Source: Flavobacteriales bacterium (GTDB lineage: Bacteria > Bacteroidota > Bacteroidia > Flavobacteriales_F > PHOS-HE28). From it: a DNA stretch of 27,258 nucleotides. A program made the translations under genes and the position numbers. Below the pieces are notes generated by a model that made no database searches, had not been told where the DNA came from, and saw only the letters and a list, made by a program, of their open reading frames with translations. The stretch is taken from NCBI GenBank assembly GCA_016710685.1, contig JADJVC010000019.1:1-27258 (forward strand), written 5' to 3'. Position 1 is the stretch's first letter, and each line of letters starts with the position of its first letter. Below, one piece after another: positions 16,550-24,043 of this stretch.

Positions 16550-17767
16550 CTACGCTGCAGTCGGAAGCTTCACAACGCCATTGCAAATCAGCTTATCGCA
16601 GACCAAGTTGCCGCGATACACAAACCGGGATTCCGTCGCATCCTCATTGGAGATACGAAGGCCTGGCAAGTCATCGCCCGTGGTCAAAAGCCGAGGCGCT
16701 CTGCCTAGGCCCCACCACGTCCAGGTGTCCATGTCCAAAAGCCATGCATAGCCCCTTGGTACCTCGAAGTCCGCAAACGCCGTGTGGCTGCCACCAGGGC
16801 CATCTACGTACACGCCAGAAAAGCCGATGCCTGCGACCTCAACGGACGCTTCGCGGCGCCTTGAGTTGCCAAGCTCGGTTAGCAGCTCTGCATAGTCCTT
16901 GCTGTTCAGGAAGTAAGACCCTTTGATCATACGTCCCGCATGCAAGTGGACCTCTCCATCAAGCAGCTGCAAGGCTTCTTCGATGGTGCCGGCTGAGCCG
17001 TCCACGCGGATGCCAGCCAATCGCTCGGTATCCGCCGTTCGGTCCAGGCCGAAAAAGGCGGTGCTGGTGGGAGCCGTGTAAGGCACCCATGCCGGGAAAC
17101 CCTTGATTTTCAAAGCCCTGTCCCCCTGGACAAAGAGATAATCGTTGGCGGTGAGGCCCGATATCTGCGCGGTCCAGTTGGAATCCGTGGTCAATACGCC
17201 AGTTGAGCGGTTGATCGCGGTTACGGTGGCGGTGCCTGATCGGTCGGTGCCGGAGCCCGTGCCGTCATAGTCCGATGCCACAAGCTCTTGCCCCACGTGG
17301 AAATGCACCACATCGAAGCGTGAGAGCAGCGTCAAGGCGGTGGTGGAGATGGAGCCTACGCGACCGACCGCGCCGCCACCGTTCTGCCATAAGCCGTGAT
17401 GGAGCGAGTCGGTGATTTGATCGAACGCTGCATCGCCTTCGAGCTTCATCAGCTCGGCCAAGGCTTGCTCGCCATCGACCATCGCCGCTTCAATTTCCTC
17501 GTTCACCAGCTTGATGTTGGCGTAATCCGAAGCTCTGGTAACTGTGAACTCCCCGAACGCGCCTTCGCCGCGATTGGTTTGCGCATTGGCAAACGTGGCG
17601 CTCCGGCCTGTGGGGTTTGAATAACGCTGCACAACGACGCGGTTTTTACCGCCGAAGTCGGTGCGCTTTTTGACCATGGCCCATGCGGGTCCACCGGTCT
17701 TGTAGGAGTTGGTTTCAACTCCCGGTTTGTACATCTGTTTTAGAATCGCAACGCCTAAGTCAGCCAT
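16550..17767 (-). CDS. Major capsid protein (HK97-type fold inferred)
   Basis: 405 aa. ATG 17767 has an AGAGG ribosome site six bases upstream. The product starts MADLGVAILKQMYKPGVETN and contains the extended N-arm-like RTDFGGKNRVVVQRYSN, a long helix LVNEEIEAAMVDGEQALAEL (spine-helix-like), Gly/Thr-rich beta segments, and a C-terminal half with FLNSKDYAELLTELGNS and a Trp-rich WLLDMDTWTWWGLGRAP. Length, position between scaffold and adaptor, its own leader and flanking hairpins all fit the coat protein. No N-terminal cleaved delta domain is visible, consistent with the separate scaffold gene upstream. The fold is inferred from context and size rather than a diagnostic motif. Confidence 0.82.
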   Translation of the reverse strand: MADLGVAILKQMYKPGVETNSYKTGGPAWAMVKKRTDFGGKNRVVVQRYSNPTGRSATFANAQTNRGEGAFGEFTVTRASDYANIKLVNEEIEAAMVDGEQALAELMKLEGDAAFDQITDSLHHGLWQNGGGAVGRVGSISTTALTLLSRFDVVHFHVGQELVASDYDGTGSGTDRSGTATVTAINRSTGVLTTDSNWTAQISGLTANDYLFVQGDRALKIKGFPAWVPYTAPTSTAFFGLDRTADTERLAGIRVDGSAGTIEEALQLLDGEVHLHAGRMIKGSYFLNSKDYAELLTELGNSRRREASVEVAGIGFSGVYVDGPGGSHTAFADFEVPRGYAWLLDMDTWTWWGLGRAPRLLTTGDDLPGLRISNEDATESRFVYRGNLVCDKLICNGVVKLPTAA

Positions 17768-17779
17768 GGGCTACCTCTT

Positions 17780-17838
17780 GAGTGATTGGTTATGGTGCGG
17801 ATTCCCCCTAGAAATCCGCTTTTGCCGCCTAATCACTC
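17780..17838 (-). promoter_or_regulatory. Two-layer stem-loop in the capsid 5' leader
   Basis: Read on the minus strand, GAGTGATT (17838-17831) pairs perfectly with AATCACTC (17787-17780), and inside this GCGGATT (17819-17813) pairs with AATCCGC (17803-17797) around a nine-base loop TCTAGGGGG. The structure ends just before the AGAGG ribosome site and ATG of the capsid gene. This could insulate or regulate capsid translation or stabilise the mRNA. The pairing is seen directly; the function is inferred. Confidence 0.6.
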
Positions 17839-17885
17839 GTGGCGTCGGTAAACCTGACTCAGAGCCTTAGTGTGCGCTCATCCGT

Positions 17886-17915
17886 AGATTACCGGCTTTG
17901 ATCGGCCAAAGTCAA
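17886..17915 (-). promoter_or_regulatory. Candidate sigma70-type promoter for the capsid gene
   Basis: On the minus strand TTGACT (complement of 17910-17915) is followed after 18 bases by TAATCT (complement of 17886-17891). The -35 match is good and the -10 match weak. A small dyad, CTTTG-N6-CAAAG (17896-17911), overlaps the spacer and could be an operator. Position about 120 bp upstream of the capsid start is suitable. It overlaps an arm of a larger inverted repeat, so it may instead be part of an RNA structure. Confidence 0.35.
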
Positions 17916-17969
17916 CGAGTTGTGCTACTATCGGACACGGGCGGATAGTTTTAAGCGATCAAATGCCGG
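17892..17969 (-). repeat. Long inverted repeat with nested dyad between scaffold and capsid genes
   Basis: Plus-strand arm CCGGCTTTGATCG (17892-17904) is the reverse complement of CGATCAAATGCCGG (17956-17969) apart from one extra T at 17964, giving 13 base pairs with a single bulge. Within the 51-base spacer lies a second dyad, ACTATC (17927-17932) and GATAGT (17944-17949). A ten-base palindrome GCCGGCCGGC (17965-17974) overlaps the outer arm. The nested arrangement suggests a folded RNA leader, a small non-coding RNA, or a protein-binding site. Confidence 0.6.
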
Positions 17970-18005
17970 CCGGCTTTTGTAGAAAACGTTCGCATAGCGA
18001 GAGAT

Positions 18006-18027
18006 CCCGGGGCGTAGCGGCCCCGGG
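18006..18027 (-). terminator. Perfect 8-bp GC hairpin after the scaffold gene
   Basis: CCCGGGGC and GCCCCGGG pair perfectly around a six-base loop, 15 bp past the scaffold stop codon on the transcribed strand. The following minus-strand bases (ATCTCTCGCT) do not form a U-run, so intrinsic termination would be weak. It may partly separate the scaffold and capsid transcripts or act as an RNA-processing site. Confidence 0.5.
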
Positions 18028-18042
18028 TCCGCCCGTTTATAA

Positions 18043-19134
18043 TCAGGTCCGCTTCAGTGCGGCGATGGCAGCCATGGCCCTCTGCAGCATGGCCTCATCG
18101 GTGAACTCGGGCCTTTGGGCATAATCGCCGCGTGTCTGGCCGAGTTCCTCGGATAGGGTCAAAGGCTCCTCCAGGGGGCGGCGGGTTTTTTTGGCGGGCG
18201 GCTCGTCCCCATCGTCAAGCTCTTTCAAAGACTGATGGTATTGCTTGATTTGCCCCTCGATATGCTCGATGGCCTCCTTTGGCGGGATAAGTTCACCCGT
18301 ATGCCGGGCGTGCTCCCGTACATAGTCGCCGATAATGTCCAATGGCGCCTTGCCTTGGGTCTTGGCAAACACCTGCAGATGCCTGTAGCTATTGCCATCA
18401 AGCAGGCCTTTGACCTCCGATTTGTAACTATTGGCCTGGCTCGAAAGGCTTTGATGCTCCCTTAGCGCCCGTTCCTGAGCCAACTCCTGCTTGATGGATT
18501 GGATTTCAGAAACAAGTTCATCGGGGATATTGGGGGGTTGCTCCTGAGCCTTGCCAAGCTTGCCGGATATATACGCTTGGGTGAGCGACGGATAGGAGAT
18601 ATCCAGGCCCTTGATTTGCCCTATTTTCCTTAGCCCATCGTCAAAGTGCCCCCGTTCAAGGTCCAAAAGACCTTCTTCGATGATGCCGTAGCGTGCGGTG
18701 AGTTCTTCTTCTTTCTTAGCCAGCAGGCCAGCCTGCTCCCTAAGCTGGGACTCGTGCTGCTCGAGGCGCTTACGCGCCCGGGCCTCTTGCTTGGCAATCC
18801 TGGCTAAGGCCGAGCTTAGCCTAGGCTCTTTTTGTTCGCCGCTACCAGCCCCTGGCTCAGCGCTCCCTTGTTCCCCTTGGGCGGTGTCGCCGTCCCCAGG
18901 AAGCTTGGCTTGGCCCTGAGGCCGCTCGGTGGGTTTTCCTGAGCCTTTTTGTACGTCCCCGGGCTCAACTTCTCCCCCGAGGCGTGGATCTTTCTCGATG
19001 ATGTCTTTTGCTTTTGCATAAATGTCCCCTGTATCGCCATCAAGAACTGAAGGCGGCTGCTCGAACGATTTGGGTTGTGCTCCTGCTTGGCCCCCGTCAT
19101 GCGGCGGCGGCGATCCCTGCTGCTGATCCGTCAA
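18043..19134 (-). CDS. Scaffold-like capsid assembly protein
   Basis: 363 aa from TTG 19134, chosen because AGGAG lies six bases upstream and no ATG is well placed. The start overlaps the portal C-terminus by 38 bases. Residues 1-104 are disordered (Pro/Gly/Gln/Asp-rich), residues 107-150 are a strong coiled coil (ARIAKQEARARKRLEQHESQ), residues 205-230 are another, and the C-terminal tail is Arg/Lys/Glu-mixed, ending AMLQRAMAAIAALKRT, typical of the capsid-binding helix of scaffolds. Its location between portal and major capsid genes is the classical scaffold position. Scaffolds direct procapsid assembly and leave before DNA packaging. No protease motif is visible. Confidence 0.75.
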   Translation of the reverse strand: MTDQQQGSPPPHDGGQAGAQPKSFEQPPSVLDGDTGDIYAKAKDIIEKDPRLGGEVEPGDVQKGSGKPTERPQGQAKLPGDGDTAQGEQGSAEPGAGSGEQKEPRLSSALARIAKQEARARKRLEQHESQLREQAGLLAKKEEELTARYGIIEEGLLDLERGHFDDGLRKIGQIKGLDISYPSLTQAYISGKLGKAQEQPPNIPDELVSEIQSIKQELAQERALREHQSLSSQANSYKSEVKGLLDGNSYRHLQVFAKTQGKAPLDIIGDYVREHARHTGELIPPKEAIEHIEGQIKQYHQSLKELDDGDEPPAKKTRRPLEEPLTLSEELGQTRGDYAQRPEFTDEAMLQRAMAAIAALKRT

Positions 19135-20980
19135 CTCCGGCTCCTGCTCCTGGGCCTGCTGCTCCGCCCATAGGCTGATTCATTGACGCTTCAGCCTGTC
19201 CCCTTTGAATGTACTCTATAGCTGCATCGTGGAATTCACGCAATAAGTCCAAAGTTTCCTCTGGCTCCCGATCAAGCCTGGCTCGGTGCAAACTCGCGTT
19301 CGCAAGCTTGGCTGCAAGAGCATGGTCATCGTAGGGCGTCGGCTTGATGGGCTCTTGGTCCTCGATGATGCGTTCCAGGGAATCTAAGATGACATCGAGC
19401 GACGCGAGTTCAAGGTTGATGTAACTGTCAGTATCTGGGATATCGAGCAGATACTGAGCAAACTTTTTGTCAATCACGCCCATTTGGATCCAACCCTGCA
19501 CAATAGCTTGCCTGCCTGCGGGCTCATTGGGAAGCGAGCTTATCGGCATCACCTGCATTTCGTAGGTGTCCGATTCCATGTTGATGTCGGACCAGTGCAG
19601 TTTTTTTACGTACTTGGCGCGGCGGCGCTGCACAAGCGTTTTGACTTCGAGATCGACACCGTGCTCAAGCATGTCATCGGCCAAATCAATGTACTGCTCG
19701 CATGTGTCCATGTGGAAGTTTTCCCAGCGTTGCGAAACGGGCACAAAGCGCGAGGAGCCAAGGTCATTGTACACAAGCAAGGATTTGCCCGAGCCTGAGA
19801 TACCCGCTGGGATTTGTGAGCTTGAAAAGAGCTGTGAAACGCCCGTGGCCTCAAACCCGCGTTGCCATTGCCTTTCAAGGTGCTGGTAATACTCGGGGTG
19901 GGATGTGGCATAGACCCTGATATCGGGCGCGATCGAGCCCGAATAAAGCACTCGGTCAAACTCGCGATTGGTGTACTTGGCCTGCACCTTGGCCCCTCGG
20001 TGCTCCACAATCACCGGCCGTGAGCCAAGCCGTAGCCTAACGTGGATGTCCATGAGCATGCGGTTGATTTCTTGCTGAAATGGCCGAGCTTCTTCCACCA
20101 GCCCTTGCGACCAATAGCCCGTGGAGCATGGCGACCAAGAAAAGCGAGTGAAGGGAAACTTTGCGCGGTTGTACCTGTGGGCATCGATGAGGCCGCCATC
20201 GGCTTGGATGACGTGCAAGCCATCTTTGGCATCGGGGCTCGATGGCAAATGCCAGGCCTCAATGAGTTCAATCATGTCCGAATAGGGGTTTGTACGCCCG
20301 GAGTTCGAGTCTAAAAGTTCTTGGTCCATGTATGGGGCGGAGCTTGTGATAGCCTCTTGCGCCCCACTTTTGCCCTTGAACATGTCAAGCGCGACGTGCC
20401 TATCCACCAACATGGTGCGCATCATGGTGCGTGGGTTGCCCTTGTAGGATTCCCGCGGGTCCACGAATAGCTCCCAAGGAAACACGCGCTCAGAGACAAT
20501 GATGCCGTGTCTTACGCCATGATGCGCAAAGATGTCACCGTACAAGGCGCCATCCCTGAAAAATGTGGTGCCATCTTGGTGGATCCTATTGGTGCGTAAA
20601 AGACTATACAGGCCTTGTTGTAACTTTTTAGAGCGCCGTCGCATCCCCGCATCGGCATCGGTGGTGAGCACATGCGGTGCTGGCCGGTTCTTTCCGACCT
20701 TGGCCGTGGAGGAATCCACCAGGGCCTTGGCCAGGTTCCAGCGCACCCTATCTTGAGACATCACGCTTTGCACCGCCTGGATAGGGTCTGCGGCTGAGCG
20801 ATAGTAACTTACGGCGGATAAGCCAGGGGTCGAGCGCCCGGCATACATTTGCAAATAGCGATGATAGTTCTGCAGGCGGGTTTGATCATCGGACCTGATC
20901 CCCGTGAACATGTCTTTGATGTGGCGATGTAGATCCCCTTTGGGCTTTTTCCACCACGGATCTGATGTTTTGGTAATCAT
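19097..20980 (-). CDS. Portal protein
   Basis: 627 aa. ATG 20980 overlaps the upstream stop (ATGA). The protein opens MITKTSDPWWKKPKGDLHRH, has a helical N-terminus with RWNLAKALVDSSTAKVGKNR, a wing-like middle (VFPWELFVDPRESYKGNPRT; FPFTRFSWSPCSTGYWSQGL then VEEARPFQQEINRM) and ends in a Gly/Ala-rich tail. The P..RFSW..C.TGYWSQGL..E..P.Q.E.N pattern followed by a long helix is characteristic of P22/T7-like portal proteins, which form the twelve-fold DNA channel at the capsid vertex. Context between terminase and scaffold genes supports this. The last 13 codons share DNA with the scaffold start, so the two are probably translated together. Confidence 0.85.
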   Translation of the reverse strand: MITKTSDPWWKKPKGDLHRHIKDMFTGIRSDDQTRLQNYHRYLQMYAGRSTPGLSAVSYYRSAADPIQAVQSVMSQDRVRWNLAKALVDSSTAKVGKNRPAPHVLTTDADAGMRRRSKKLQQGLYSLLRTNRIHQDGTTFFRDGALYGDIFAHHGVRHGIIVSERVFPWELFVDPRESYKGNPRTMMRTMLVDRHVALDMFKGKSGAQEAITSSAPYMDQELLDSNSGRTNPYSDMIELIEAWHLPSSPDAKDGLHVIQADGGLIDAHRYNRAKFPFTRFSWSPCSTGYWSQGLVEEARPFQQEINRMLMDIHVRLRLGSRPVIVEHRGAKVQAKYTNREFDRVLYSGSIAPDIRVYATSHPEYYQHLERQWQRGFEATGVSQLFSSSQIPAGISGSGKSLLVYNDLGSSRFVPVSQRWENFHMDTCEQYIDLADDMLEHGVDLEVKTLVQRRRAKYVKKLHWSDINMESDTYEMQVMPISSLPNEPAGRQAIVQGWIQMGVIDKKFAQYLLDIPDTDSYINLELASLDVILDSLERIIEDQEPIKPTPYDDHALAAKLANASLHRARLDREPEETLDLLREFHDAAIEYIQRGQAEASMNQPMGGAAGPGAGAGVDGSAAGIAAAA

Positions 20981-21195
20981 CCGGCGCTGAAGGTGTCTAG
21001 CTCATACTCGCGTTCTTTGAGCTTTTGTAACAACCCCTCTGCGTCCAACTCTGCAGTGTCATCGAGCGCCAAGCCCGGCTCCTGAGCCACCGAGAACTCC
21101 GCGTCGATACTCCCCACTCGTAGCTTGTAAAGCTTTGTACCATACGCATCCACGATGGCGCAAAACGCTTCCTTGTCCGATGCGACATCACTCAT
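20977..21195 (-). CDS. Small hypothetical protein before the portal, 72 aa
   Basis: Begins at ATG 21195 (MSDVASDKEAFCAIVDAYGT), overlapping the previous stop by eight bases; an earlier in-frame GTG at 21201 is possible. It has a beta-rich start (KLYKLRVGSIDAEFSVAQEP), an acidic centre and a charged helix at the end (LLQKLKEREYELDTF). The stop overlaps the portal start as ATGA. No known family; probably co-translated with the portal. Confidence 0.58.
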   Translation of the reverse strand: MSDVASDKEAFCAIVDAYGTKLYKLRVGSIDAEFSVAQEPGLALDDTAELDAEGLLQKLKEREYELDTFSAG

Positions 21196-21391
21196 TTTCA
21201 CCGTCCTGTAAATCGCGGTTCATTTCCCTTGCGGTATCTGAAATGGCCTCGACGGCGTCAAGCATGCCGCGATAGTAGTCTCGGTCTGCCGTCTTATCAA
21301 ACCGCCTAACCGTCGCCTCGTAAGTCCTTAGCCAGTCTCTAAACCTGCGCCAGCGTGGGTCCTTGACACCTAAAGGCCGGCTTTTAGGCAT
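21188..21391 (-). CDS. Small basic hypothetical protein, 67 aa
   Basis: ATG 21391 (MPKSRPLGVKDPRWRRFRDW) follows the stop of the 42-aa membrane gene by two bases, suggesting coupled translation; a longer in-frame start at 21496 (GTG) overlaps that gene and is rejected. The protein is helical, with a basic N-terminus and acidic end (REMNRDLQDGENE). No family is recognised. Confidence 0.55.
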   Translation of the reverse strand: MPKSRPLGVKDPRWRRFRDWLRTYEATVRRFDKTADRDYYRGMLDAVEAISDTAREMNRDLQDGENE

Positions 21392-21393
21392 GG

Positions 21394-21522
21394 CTAGCCA
21401 TTTTTCTTCGCAATGGCTCTTAGCACCACAAATGCCCCAAGTAGGCACCACGTAAAAAGGATGACCAAGATCAGCTCCCCAACGTAGGTGCTCCACGGAG
21501 TCCAGCCACCACCGTCAGTCAA
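21394..21522 (-). CDS. 42-aa single-pass membrane protein with TTG start
   Basis: TTG 21522 is preceded by GGAGG six bases upstream, inside the large-terminase gene, and overlaps the terminase stop by eight bases. The product starts MTDGGGWTPWSTYVGEL, has a membrane helix LILVILFTWCLLGAFVVL (residues 17-34), and a basic end RAIAKKNG. The positive-inside rule predicts N-out/C-in. It lies where packaging genes usually follow each other directly, so a membrane protein here is unexpected. It could be a small holin or pinholin-like protein or a membrane-targeted host-interaction factor. The strong ribosome site and clean topology argue that it is real. Confidence 0.62.
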   Translation of the reverse strand: MTDGGGWTPWSTYVGELILVILFTWCLLGAFVVLRAIAKKNG

Positions 21523-22951
21523 AGGCATCCTCCATGTCCTCCTCTTGCTGCGCGATAAGCTCGCGTTCTTCACGCGCTATTTGCCGCCGCTCAATCTCTT
21601 GGAAATACTCGTCTGAGCCAGGAGCATACGGTTGTTTTTTTCGCTCGGCAAGCTCCGGCCATAGCTTCCTGAGCGAGTAAAGCCATGCATCGGTCCTGTG
21701 ATTGTCCTGTCCCTTTTCGTTGTCCGTTCCGTGTTCGTTCCAGGTGAGCCTTGCGCCTTCCTCGATGAGCCCCTCGCAACGGGGCCCGTAAATCTTGATA
21801 CGGTTTTGCTCGAGCGCGCCTATCACGAGCTTTCGATAGCCAAGCTTATCGGTCTTTTGCGCAGCCTCAGCGTTGATGCCGTGCCTTTGCTGCATGTCCA
21901 TGATGTAGCCTTTGCCAAGGCCACCTGCGTCCACGACGATTTCCATCGCGCCGTACCTTTCTTGATACGCCTTGGCGATGTCCGATATCTCCCCTGGAGC
22001 TAAGCCTGCGAACGCTTCGGCCTCGATGGTATAGAGCATGTCTTCATCGTCACGCACGGCATTGAGCACAAAAGCGGTGGTGGGCTTGTCTTCACGGGTG
22101 CCAAGGTCCACTCCCAGGCAGTAGTCTATGGTGGCCTCGTCCCAATCCTTGGGGAGTTCTTCGATGATGTGGTGAGCCTCGATGGGGAACATGCGCCCTG
22201 AGATTGGCACAAGCCACTGGCCGTCTAAGAGCTGTCGCAACGTGCGAGCATCCATCTTTTGAAGCGATCGAACATACTCCTCACGGTCAATGAAGCGGTT
22301 ATCCTCAAGCTTGGCTGGTACAAAGATGGCATCGTCCAGCTTGGTTTCTGGGTTCAAAAACCGGTCATGCACCCATTTTTCACCCACGCCGCCTGGGTTT
22401 GTCGCGGCTCGCATGGCAAGGGGCACCGAGATACCTTCTGCGCGCCTGAGCCGTGAGAACATGAACGTGTACTGGACCTGCTCAAACTGCGTCAGTTCAT
22501 CGAAGTAAATGCGCTGGAACTCTGCCGACTGGTAACGGTAGCGGTCGTTCTTGGAATCCATGTAGCCGAAGGCCACCGTGGATGTACCTTGGCCCGTTGG
22601 GATGACATAGCGCTTGTTGCGCTCGTCCCACCTAGCCGCCGTGTTCATCAGCCATGCACGGCATCGCTCCATGAGCGCCTGCGGCAACATCGCGTCGGTG
22701 TGCGTACGGCGGAATAGGATGCAGGCGTATCCAGGGACGTGCGCGTACCTTAGGGCATCCATGAGCAAACAGTCGGATTTGCCGCCGCCTGCGGCTCCGC
22801 CGTACAAGGCCTCTAGCTCTGTGAGCGCCAAGAACTCCGCTTGTTTGTCCTGGGGCTTATGCGGGATCAGCTCCCATCCGTCTTTGATGCCGCTTTGGGT
22901 GCGCTCTTGATTGACGTAAAGAGCCCTTAGCCAGTCATCGGATCTGAGCAC
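21515..22951 (-). CDS. terL: Terminase large subunit (DNA-packaging ATPase/nuclease)
   Basis: 478 aa from GTG 22951, directly after the previous stop. Walker A is GGAAGGGKS (51-59), Walker B RIYFDEL (147-153, Asp151/Glu152), and the coupling motif is ATNPGG (183-188). The C-terminal RNase H-like nuclease shows Asp282 in GVDLGTRED, Asp341 in VVDAGGLGKG, and the last acidic site in QDNHRTDAWLYSL (415-427). The C-terminal tail is Glu/Arg-rich. Together these are the complete packaging motor and headful- or site-cutting nuclease of tailed phages; it docks on the portal encoded just downstream. Length is normal for the family. Confidence 0.93.
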   Translation of the reverse strand: MLRSDDWLRALYVNQERTQSGIKDGWELIPHKPQDKQAEFLALTELEALYGGAAGGGKSDCLLMDALRYAHVPGYACILFRRTHTDAMLPQALMERCRAWLMNTAARWDERNKRYVIPTGQGTSTVAFGYMDSKNDRYRYQSAEFQRIYFDELTQFEQVQYTFMFSRLRRAEGISVPLAMRAATNPGGVGEKWVHDRFLNPETKLDDAIFVPAKLEDNRFIDREEYVRSLQKMDARTLRQLLDGQWLVPISGRMFPIEAHHIIEELPKDWDEATIDYCLGVDLGTREDKPTTAFVLNAVRDDEDMLYTIEAEAFAGLAPGEISDIAKAYQERYGAMEIVVDAGGLGKGYIMDMQQRHGINAEAAQKTDKLGYRKLVIGALEQNRIKIYGPRCEGLIEEGARLTWNEHGTDNEKGQDNHRTDAWLYSLRKLWPELAERKKQPYAPGSDEYFQEIERRQIAREERELIAQQEEDMEDAFD

Positions 22952-23194
22952 CTAGTCAGAGACCCGAACCCACGCCACCGAACTCCAGGGCAAGGCGTAC
23001 CTGGCGCCCTTGCCGCCCTTTTCCTGGACGGTCACGGTGTCGCCTTCCTTGCGCATCTCAAACTCGCTTGAGCGCAGCAGGGTAAGATGTTGGCTTTGCT
23101 GCGCCCTTGGGATCATGATGGCCTGGGTAAGGCGCATCTCCTTGATCTGGGGCTCGGTTTTCAGCGCTTTGACTTTGCTGCTTGTCGGTTCCAT
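22952..23194 (-). CDS. Small hypothetical protein before terL, 80 aa
   Basis: ATG 23194 is preferred because GGAGG lies five bases upstream; an earlier in-frame ATG at 23206 has no ribosome site. The protein is basic in its first half (SSKVKALKTEPQIKEMRLTQ) and beta-rich in the second (FEMRKEGDTVTVQEKGG then ARYALPWSSVAWVRV). It is unrecognised. The stop abuts the terminase start, so the two are likely expressed together. Confidence 0.55.
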   Translation of the reverse strand: MEPTSSKVKALKTEPQIKEMRLTQAIMIPRAQQSQHLTLLRSSEFEMRKEGDTVTVQEKGGKGARYALPWSSVAWVRVSD

Positions 23195-23212
23195 CAACTC
23201 CTCCATTGTTTG

Positions 23213-23688
23213 TTATTCCACGCATCCCCTGAATAAAGGGGCCAAGCATCGATAGTAGCTAAAGCCAAGCTTGCGCTTGTGATGCAGCCACTGATTCTTC
23301 CAGTGCGTGTCGAGGTATGGTGAATAGCACTGCAGCTCGGGGAACTCCCCTAAAAGCCTGGTGGCCACCCCGAAGCGCCTTAGCGCGTGCTTGATGTATA
23401 GATAATGCAAGCAATCGTCCTCAGCCACGATGTAGCCGATGAAAGCTCCGTCCGAAAGGGCCATCTTGACGGTGGCCTCTTGGAGAATGGCTTTGATGAT
23501 GGCTTGCTGAATAGGGTAGTAATCGTCCCTGGCCGAGTACTTAGCAAGCCGCGTCAGCTTGTAGCTCTTGAGCCACGAATCCAGGATGAAGTTTTGGTGC
23601 TCCTCTGGGGCATAGTCCACGATGTCAAAGGATGGCTCGTGGTTGTCACTCAGGCTGCGTCATACCACTCGTCATACTTGCACGTCAT
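23213..23688 (-). CDS. GNAT-like acetyltransferase-fold protein, start region frame-broken
   Basis: A 135-aa frame from GTG 23620 contains NFILDSWLKSY and AFIGYIVAEDDCLHYLYIKH then ALRRFGVATRLL, the GNAT layout in which the RRFGVA-type loop binds acetyl-CoA phosphate. That GTG has no ribosome site. ATG 23688, with GGAGG five bases upstream in the end of the previous gene, begins MTCKYDEWYDAA and stops at 23650. One added base near 23650-23655 would join it to LSDNHEPSFDIVDYAPEEH and give 158 residues, exactly in frame. GNAT-like genes beside terminases are common in phages; the substrate is unknown. The alternative is a short leader peptide plus a GTG start. Confidence 0.6.
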
Positions 23689-23689
23689 C

Positions 23690-24043
23690 CTAGCCTCCGC
23701 CCGGAAAGGGTGGAGCAGTCACCCCCAGGGTCAGATAGCGCTCAATGTTTTTGTATAGCTTCTCAGGTGCGGTGCTCCCGTCGTATTGGGACGGGAAATA
23801 GTAACACTCGGCATCCTCCGCAATGTAATGCGGGCACTCGTTCGCCCCAAAACCGGAATAAAAAACCTTATCCAAGATCGGGTTATCAAAAGAAATAAGA
23901 TCGGCTGCAACCACCACCTCCACTGGATCCACTGTTGTCCCATCTGGCCATTCGAGCTTCGTGCCAACGATTAGGATACGCCCCGTGGTCCAGTCAAAGC
24001 CGGTTCTTTCCAAAAACCCTCGCAGCGTTGTGTTGTCACTCAT
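23690..24043 (-). CDS. Hypothetical protein, 117 aa
   Basis: ATG 24043 overlaps the small-terminase stop (ATGA). The protein has alternating hydrophobic beta segments (TGRILIVGTKLEWPDGTTVD; PVEVVVAADLISFDNP), an aromatic/Cys-containing middle (FGANECPHYIAEDAECYYFP) and a Pro/Gly tail. The two Cys and one His are too few to claim a zinc site. Its position between terminase subunits' genes suggests a packaging-linked or morphogenesis role but gives no function. Confidence 0.55.
   Translation of the reverse strand: MSDNTTLRGFLERTGFDWTTGRILIVGTKLEWPDGTTVDPVEVVVAADLISFDNPILDKVFYSGFGANECPHYIAEDAECYYFPSQYDGSTAPEKLYKNIERYLTLGVTAPPFPGGG

Noticed and set aside
92..16751. Many plus-strand open frames across the structural genes
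   Set aside because: They are antisense shadows of well-supported minus-strand genes, without ribosome sites or recognisable domains.
17885..18042. CRISPR array or tRNA in the capsid leader
   Set aside because: The repeats are inverted and not regularly spaced, and no cloverleaf or tRNA T-loop sequence is present; nothing tRNA-like was noticed elsewhere.
21188..21496. 102-aa version of the small gene starting MEHLRWG
   Set aside because: The N-terminal extension is a shadow of the 42-aa membrane gene; ATG 21391 just after that gene's stop is the better start.
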